Shown here: one piece after another, positions 28,946 to 32,473 of the stretch
Layout of the letters: every line of letters starts with the position of its first letter
Position numbering within the stretch: the first letter of the stretch is position 1
Source of the DNA: an uncultured Chloroflexota bacterium
Lineage (GTDB): Bacteria; Chloroflexota; Dehalococcoidia; Lucifugimonadales; UBA826
DNA length: 32,473 nucleotides
Direction: 5' to 3'
NCBI GenBank assembly: GCA_913045625.1
Contig: CAJWPE010000012.1
Coordinates: 1 to 32,473 of the forward strand
Translations under genes and position numbers: made by a program
The notes under the pieces: model-generated
What the model saw: only the letters and a program-made list of their open reading frames with translations
Told to the model about the DNA's origin: nothing
The model's database searches: none

Positions 28946-29194
28946 GTGAGTGATCCAGTAAGAGTTTTTACCTCAGTAGGTTGAGGCCCTTGTCACATGG
29001 TGAAGGTGTATCTTTCACGAAATAATATCGAATATTCAGAGCATAATGTCTCCCAAGATCGTGATTCGCTTAAAGAATTAGTATCTATGGGCTTTAGAAG
29101 TACTCCGGTTACAGTAATTGGCGACGAAAATGTTGTTGGTTATAGTCCAGCCAAACTAGAACAAGCATTAAAAAATTCTGGATATATAGAATAA
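28946..29194 (+). CDS. Glutaredoxin-family selenoprotein with UGPC redox motif (Sec at UGA 28982-28984)
   Basis: GTG start with AAGGAG 6 nt upstream: MSDPVRVFTSVG[U]GPCHMVKVYLSRNNIEYSEHNVSQDRDSLKELVSMGFRSTPVTVIGDENVVGYSPAKLEQALKNSGYIE; glutaredoxin fold motifs including TPVTVI; UGPC replaces CxxC. Confidence 0.9.
29000..29018 (+). promoter_or_regulatory. Putative bacterial SECIS hairpin for Grx UGA
   Basis: GTGAA-GGTGTATCT-TTCAC, 5 bp stem (extendable by G-T/G-C), loop beginning GGU; loop starts at 29005, 21 nt after the last base of UGA 28982-28984. Confidence 0.6.
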
Positions 29195-29259
29195 TTACCA
29201 ACCTAGTTGACTGTTTATAGTTCTCTAAATAAAATCTTCATTCAACTTGTGTTTTATAC

Positions 29260-29335
29260 GGCCCCGTGGTGTAGCGGTTAACATGCAGCCCTGTCACGGC
29301 TGAGATCGACGGTTCGAATCCGTTCGGGGTCGCCA
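29260..29335 (+). tRNA. tRNA-Asp(GTC), CCA encoded
   Basis: Acceptor GGCCCCG/CGGGGTC, anticodon stem-loop CAGCC-CTGTCAC-GGCTG (GTC), T loop GGTTCGAATCC, discriminator G then CCA. Confidence 0.95.
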
Positions 29336-29338
29336 TCA

Positions 29339-29578
29339 TCAATTAGTTTTATATTTACCTTTTTTCTTCTTTGTTTTCTTTTGTTCAAAGATTTGATCGA
29401 TTCGTACAAATGGATTGTCTGAATAATCTTTAGAGTGTCCAGTGTGCCAGCATTCATGGTGCCTACATTCGTATGCTGTTTGGTTCCCATCTTTATTAGA
29501 GGGGTCGGAGTTAATTCTTGAAACTGCAATTAATGCCGCGTTTTTGTTCGGGTATTTGATTTTTTTATTGCAATTCAT
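29339..29578 (-). CDS. Small zinc-ribbon-like protein
   Basis: MNCNKKIKYPNKNAALIAVSRINSDPSNKDGNQTAYECRHHECWHTGHSKDY...: one N-terminal Cys, A-rich helix, YxCxxxxCWHxGH, basic tail; resembles small YRCxxCxxWHxGH proteins. Confidence 0.55.
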   Translation of the reverse strand: MNCNKKIKYPNKNAALIAVSRINSDPSNKDGNQTAYECRHHECWHTGHSKDYSDNPFVRIDQIFEQKKTKKKKGKYKTN

Positions 29579-29730
29579 AATCTGAATTATAATCCTTAAA
29601 CTTATTGTATTCATAAATTTGATACTATTTATGACTTTTTCAAGTTGTAATTACAGGTGAATTCATATAGTGTTGAGCGCTGTGTGAATTTATTTTCAAT
29701 CACATATAAATATTAAAGTTATGAAGTTTC

Positions 29731-31314
29731 TTGATATCATCTAGATTAAAATTATTCTTATCTAAATATAATTTTGTTGCTAACCCCAAGAATGACATTC
29801 TATCGGGATTAACAGTAGCTCTAGCTCTTGTTCCTGAAGCTATTGCATTTGCTTTTGTAGCGCATGTTGACCCTCTTGTAGGTTTGTATGCAGCTTTCTT
29901 TGTAGGTTTTATCACTTCTGTTTTTGGTGGCAGAAGCGGAATGATTTCAGGTGCTACAGGGGCTATGGCGGTGGTAATGGTTAGTTTAGTGATCGTACAT
30001 GGTGTGGAGTATCTTTTTGCTACTATTATTCTTACTGGATTAATACAAATTTCTGCAGGTTTATTACGATTAGGTAAATTTATCAATTTGGTTCCGTACC
30101 CAGTAATGTTAGGGTTTGTAAACGGACTGGCTATCGTAATTTTTCTTGCACAATTAGGACAATTTAAAGAAACTTCAAAAACTGATGCTATCGTTCATTC
30201 TGAAGACCATCTTTCTCATAATGCTTTAGATGTGGTTTTTTCAGGTGGATGGCTCAACCAGAATGCTATGATCACGATGATGATTCTTACAGTAATTACT
30301 ATGGGAATAATTATTGCTTTACCTAGAATCCCACGAATTGGAAAAATTATTCCAGCACCTCTTGCATCTTTAATAATTGTGACACTTGTGGTGATCGGTT
30401 TTAATCTTGACACCAAATCAGTTGGAGACTTAGCTAGCTTATCTGGTGGGTTACCACCATTTCATTTTCCTGAAGTTCCTTTGAATGTATCTACATTTCT
30501 AATAATTATTCCTTATGCTTTTACACTTGCAGGGATTGGATTAGTCGAAAGCCTACTTACTTTGACACTTATAGATGAGATTACTGAAACTAAAGGTGAT
30601 CCTGACTTGGAGTGTTTTGGACAGGGGTTAGCAAATTTCGTATGTGGTTTTTTCAAAGCAATGGGAGGATGTGCAATGATTGGTCAATCAATGATCAATA
30701 TGGAATCTGGTGGAAGAGGAAGATTGTCAGGTTTTACTGCTTCATTAGCATTATTAGCATTTGTATTATTTTTATCAGGACTAATAGAAATGATTCCTTT
30801 AGCGGCATTGACTGGAATAATGATGATGGTAGTAATAGGTACCTTCGCATGGCCTTCATTTAAGCTTTTGTTGAAAATTCCAAGAGAAGATGCAATAGTC
30901 GTTATTTTAGTTACTGTAGTTACAGTAATGCAGGATCTTGCTGTGGCCGTTCTTGTAGGGGTGATATTTTCTTCTCTAGTATATGCATGGAAATCATCTA
31001 GGCAGATTAAAGTTAGTAACCTAGAAGAATCAGATCAACAATCTCAAATTTTTACATTACAAGGGGACTTGTTTTTTGCTTCAATATCAAGATTTAAAGA
31101 AATTTTAAATCCCAATCGATACAAGACTGATGAAGTTTTTCTAGATGTAAGTCAGGCAAATCTTTTTGATCATTCTGCGTTAGAAGCATTAGATGCTCAA
31201 ACTTCAAAGTTTAAAGAAGCAGGCAAAACTCTTAATTTGAAAAATGTTCAACCTGAAGCTCTTAAAATCATAGAGAAATCAAAAACTGTCTATCATATTA
31301 ATGTGACAAAATAG
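29731..31314 (+). CDS. SulP-family anion transporter with C-terminal STAS domain
   Basis: NDILSGLTVALALVPEAIAFAFVAHVDPLVGLYAAF...GGRSGMISGATGAMAVVM; STAS-like FTLQGDLFFASISRFKEIL...VFLDVSQANLFDHSALEAL. TTG start. Confidence 0.93.
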   Translation: MISSRLKLFLSKYNFVANPKNDILSGLTVALALVPEAIAFAFVAHVDPLVGLYAAFFVGFITSVFGGRSGMISGATGAMAVVMVSLVIVHGVEYLFATIILTGLIQISAGLLRLGKFINLVPYPVMLGFVNGLAIVIFLAQLGQFKETSKTDAIVHSEDHLSHNALDVVFSGGWLNQNAMITMMILTVITMGIIIALPRIPRIGKIIPAPLASLIIVTLVVIGFNLDTKSVGDLASLSGGLPPFHFPEVPLNVSTFLIIIPYAFTLAGIGLVESLLTLTLIDEITETKGDPDLECFGQGLANFVCGFFKAMGGCAMIGQSMINMESGGRGRLSGFTASLALLAFVLFLSGLIEMIPLAALTGIMMMVVIGTFAWPSFKLLLKIPREDAIVVILVTVVTVMQDLAVAVLVGVIFSSLVYAWKSSRQIKVSNLEESDQQSQIFTLQGDLFFASISRFKEILNPNRYKTDEVFLDVSQANLFDHSALEALDAQTSKFKEAGKTLNLKNVQPEALKIIEKSKTVYHINVTK

Positions 31315-31325
31315 GTTAATTTGTC

Positions 31326-31341
31326 AGCGTTGTAGAACGCT
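31326..31341. terminator. Possible hairpin between convergent genes
   Basis: AGCGTT-GTAG-AACGCT perfect 6 bp inverted repeat just after the SulP stop, overlapping the stop of the minus-strand gene; no clear T-run. Confidence 0.3.
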
Positions 31342-32473
31342 ATTGATTGGGAGCGTTTCTAAAGTCAGTATGACCTTCAGCTCCAAGCCACCATTGAATT
31401 GTCATGTTGTTACCCGAGCTAGAAACAAAACGCATAACTCCATAACGGTTGTTCTGTTTAAATAAGATGAGACCATCATTTTGGGCTCCTCCGCTAGAGC
31501 TAACATCTTCAGAGCATATTCCAACGTTGGGTCCCCTTGAGAATGAGAATGTAGATACATTCCCTAATTCACTGAAACTATCAAAACCGTCATATGAACC
31601 GTTGTGGTAGGTCATATTTCCGTTACAGCCGTGTCCGTTAGGGTTGACTCGAGCGATGTCTACATGCCCATGACCTCCATCATTGTAATAATAGAAATAA
31701 CCTTTCTTAGTTCCTCCTGAAGACCACCACATTCTTGATCCTGTGCCGATGCTGTAGCTGCCGCTTTCAGCCATCACAGTGGTTCCGTGAGTCCCATGCC
31801 AGTTAGCAGACGCGGGAGTAGGAGTAGGAGTAGGAGTTGGAGTAGGTGTAGCAGTTGGTGCCGGAGTAGGAGTAGGGCTAGTAGTTCCAGATACAATTAT
31901 AGTTGCTACAGATTTATTTCCAAATTCAGAATTTGCACTTGTGCCAGTGCATGAATATTGTAGGCTTCCACCAAATTGCATGTAATAGACACCCGGTTCG
32001 TTGGGAGCATTAAAACTTACAGTTTTATTTACATTTCCACCTCCTTGTGTACCACCACTTCTTAGACAATTTTCAAAAGTGTCAGGGATTTTCACATAGA
32101 ACTGAACAATACATCCAGGGCAATATGTTGCATGGGTATATGTCATAGAAATTGCGGCAGTCATTGCTGCATTTGGATTCACAGTAATTACATTTGAACC
32201 CGAATTATTTAAGTTAACTTGATTCCAGGTAGTACTTCTACCTGCATAGCTGACAGAGTGAGGTAAAGAATTAGAATTGTATCCTTGTTGGTTTGGGACA
32301 GGTGTAGCAGTAGGTACGGGAGTGGGAGTGGGTGTGGGGCTAGGAGTAGGTGTAGCAGTTGGTGCCGGAGTAGGGCTAGGAGTAGGGCTAGGAGTAGGAG
32401 TAGGAGTAGGAGTAGGTGTAGGTGTTTGGGTAGCTGTAGGGATTATAGAAAAATTAGGGTTAGGTGTAGAACT
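31340..32473 (-). CDS. Secreted/surface protein with Pro-Thr-rich linkers, 5' end beyond window
   Basis: Frame stays open from TAG at 31340-31342 to the window edge: [68 protein letters not shown]...[29 protein letters not shown]...[30 protein letters not shown]... Confidence 0.8.
   Translation of the reverse strand, partial: SSTPNPNFSIIPTATQTPTPTPTPTPTPSPTPSPTPAPTATPTPSPTPTPTPVPTATPVPNQQGYNSNSLPHSVSYAGRSTTWNQVNLNNSGSNVITVNPNAAMTAAISMTYTHATYCPGCIVQFYVKIPDTFENCLRSGGTQGGGNVNKTVSFNAPNEPGVYYMQFGGSLQYSCTGTSANSEFGNKSVATIIVSGTTSPTPTPAPTATPTPTPTPTPTPASANWHGTHGTTVMAESGSYSIGTGSRMWWSSGGTKKGYFYYYNDGGHGHVDIARVNPNGHGCNGNMTYHNGSYDGFDSFSELGNVSTFSFSRGPNVGICSEDVSSSGGAQNDGLILFKQNNRYGVMRFVSSSGNNMTIQWWLGAEGHTDFRNAPNQ
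31812..31880. repeat. Low-complexity repeat encoding a TPTPTP linker
   Basis: Repeated ggagta/ggtgta hexamers on + strand, (PT)n on minus translation. Confidence 0.8.
32296..32435. repeat. Second, longer low-complexity repeat encoding a TPTPSPTP linker
   Basis: Repeated ggagta/ggtgta/gggcta hexamers. Confidence 0.8.

Noticed and set aside
28620-28984. Genome-wide UGA reassignment (Trp/Gly code) as explanation for the in-frame UGAs
   Set aside because: UGA is used as a normal stop elsewhere in the window (8922-8924, 20611-20613, 28441-28443), and all three in-frame UGAs sit only at catalytic Cys positions. A suppressor tRNA-Cys(UCA) decoding these as Cys remains a formal alternative needing the genome's tRNA set.
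28440-28997. Decayed pseudogenes or sequencing errors
   Set aside because: No frameshifts or other stops, good SD sites, conserved motifs on both sides of every UGA, and hairpins at matched spacing. Three independent errors at redox-active Cys codons are unlikely.
29278-29529. ORF 29278..29529 (-)
   Set aside because: Runs antisense into tRNA-Asp and overlaps the better zinc-ribbon-like frame.
29722-29724. TGA just upstream of the SulP TTG start as another Sec codon
   Set aside because: An in-frame TAA lies only a few codons further upstream (29707-29709) and no homologous sequence precedes it.
32296-32435. Possible CRISPR or regulatory repeat array
   Set aside because: Hexamer repeats are in frame and encode a Pro-Thr linker; no repeat-spacer structure.

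Overview
AT-rich bacterial window of chromosomal character, about 30 genes. A SAR202-like Chloroflexota origin is only a guess from gene content. It carries a methyl-cycle cluster (metK, ahcY, pfkB-type kinase, rhodanese), assorted oxidoreductases, gatCA, tRNA-Val(GAC), tRNA-Asp(GTC), three tandem paralogous membrane proteins, an SPFH protein, a SulP transporter and a Pro/Thr-linker secreted protein. Main discovery: a compact operon at 28126-29194 that ORF callers break up but which reads as two selenoproteins. (i) A ferredoxin:thioredoxin reductase catalytic-chain homologue has TWO in-frame UGA codons (28620-28622, 28716-28718). They sit at the two positions that form the redox-active disulfide in canonical FTR, while all four [4Fe-4S] ligand cysteines are kept. 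(ii) A glutaredoxin has UGA in place of the nucleophilic Cys (U-G-P-C). Each of the three UGAs is followed by a hairpin whose apical loop begins about 21 nt downstream, a bacterial SECIS-like geometry. This suggests a selenium-based ferredoxin -> FTR(Sec/Sec) -> Grx(Sec) relay. A second observation is that the left edge is an in-frame MetK/acyl-CoA dehydrogenase chimera, probably an assembly artefact. All calls come from reading the sequence; no searches were run.
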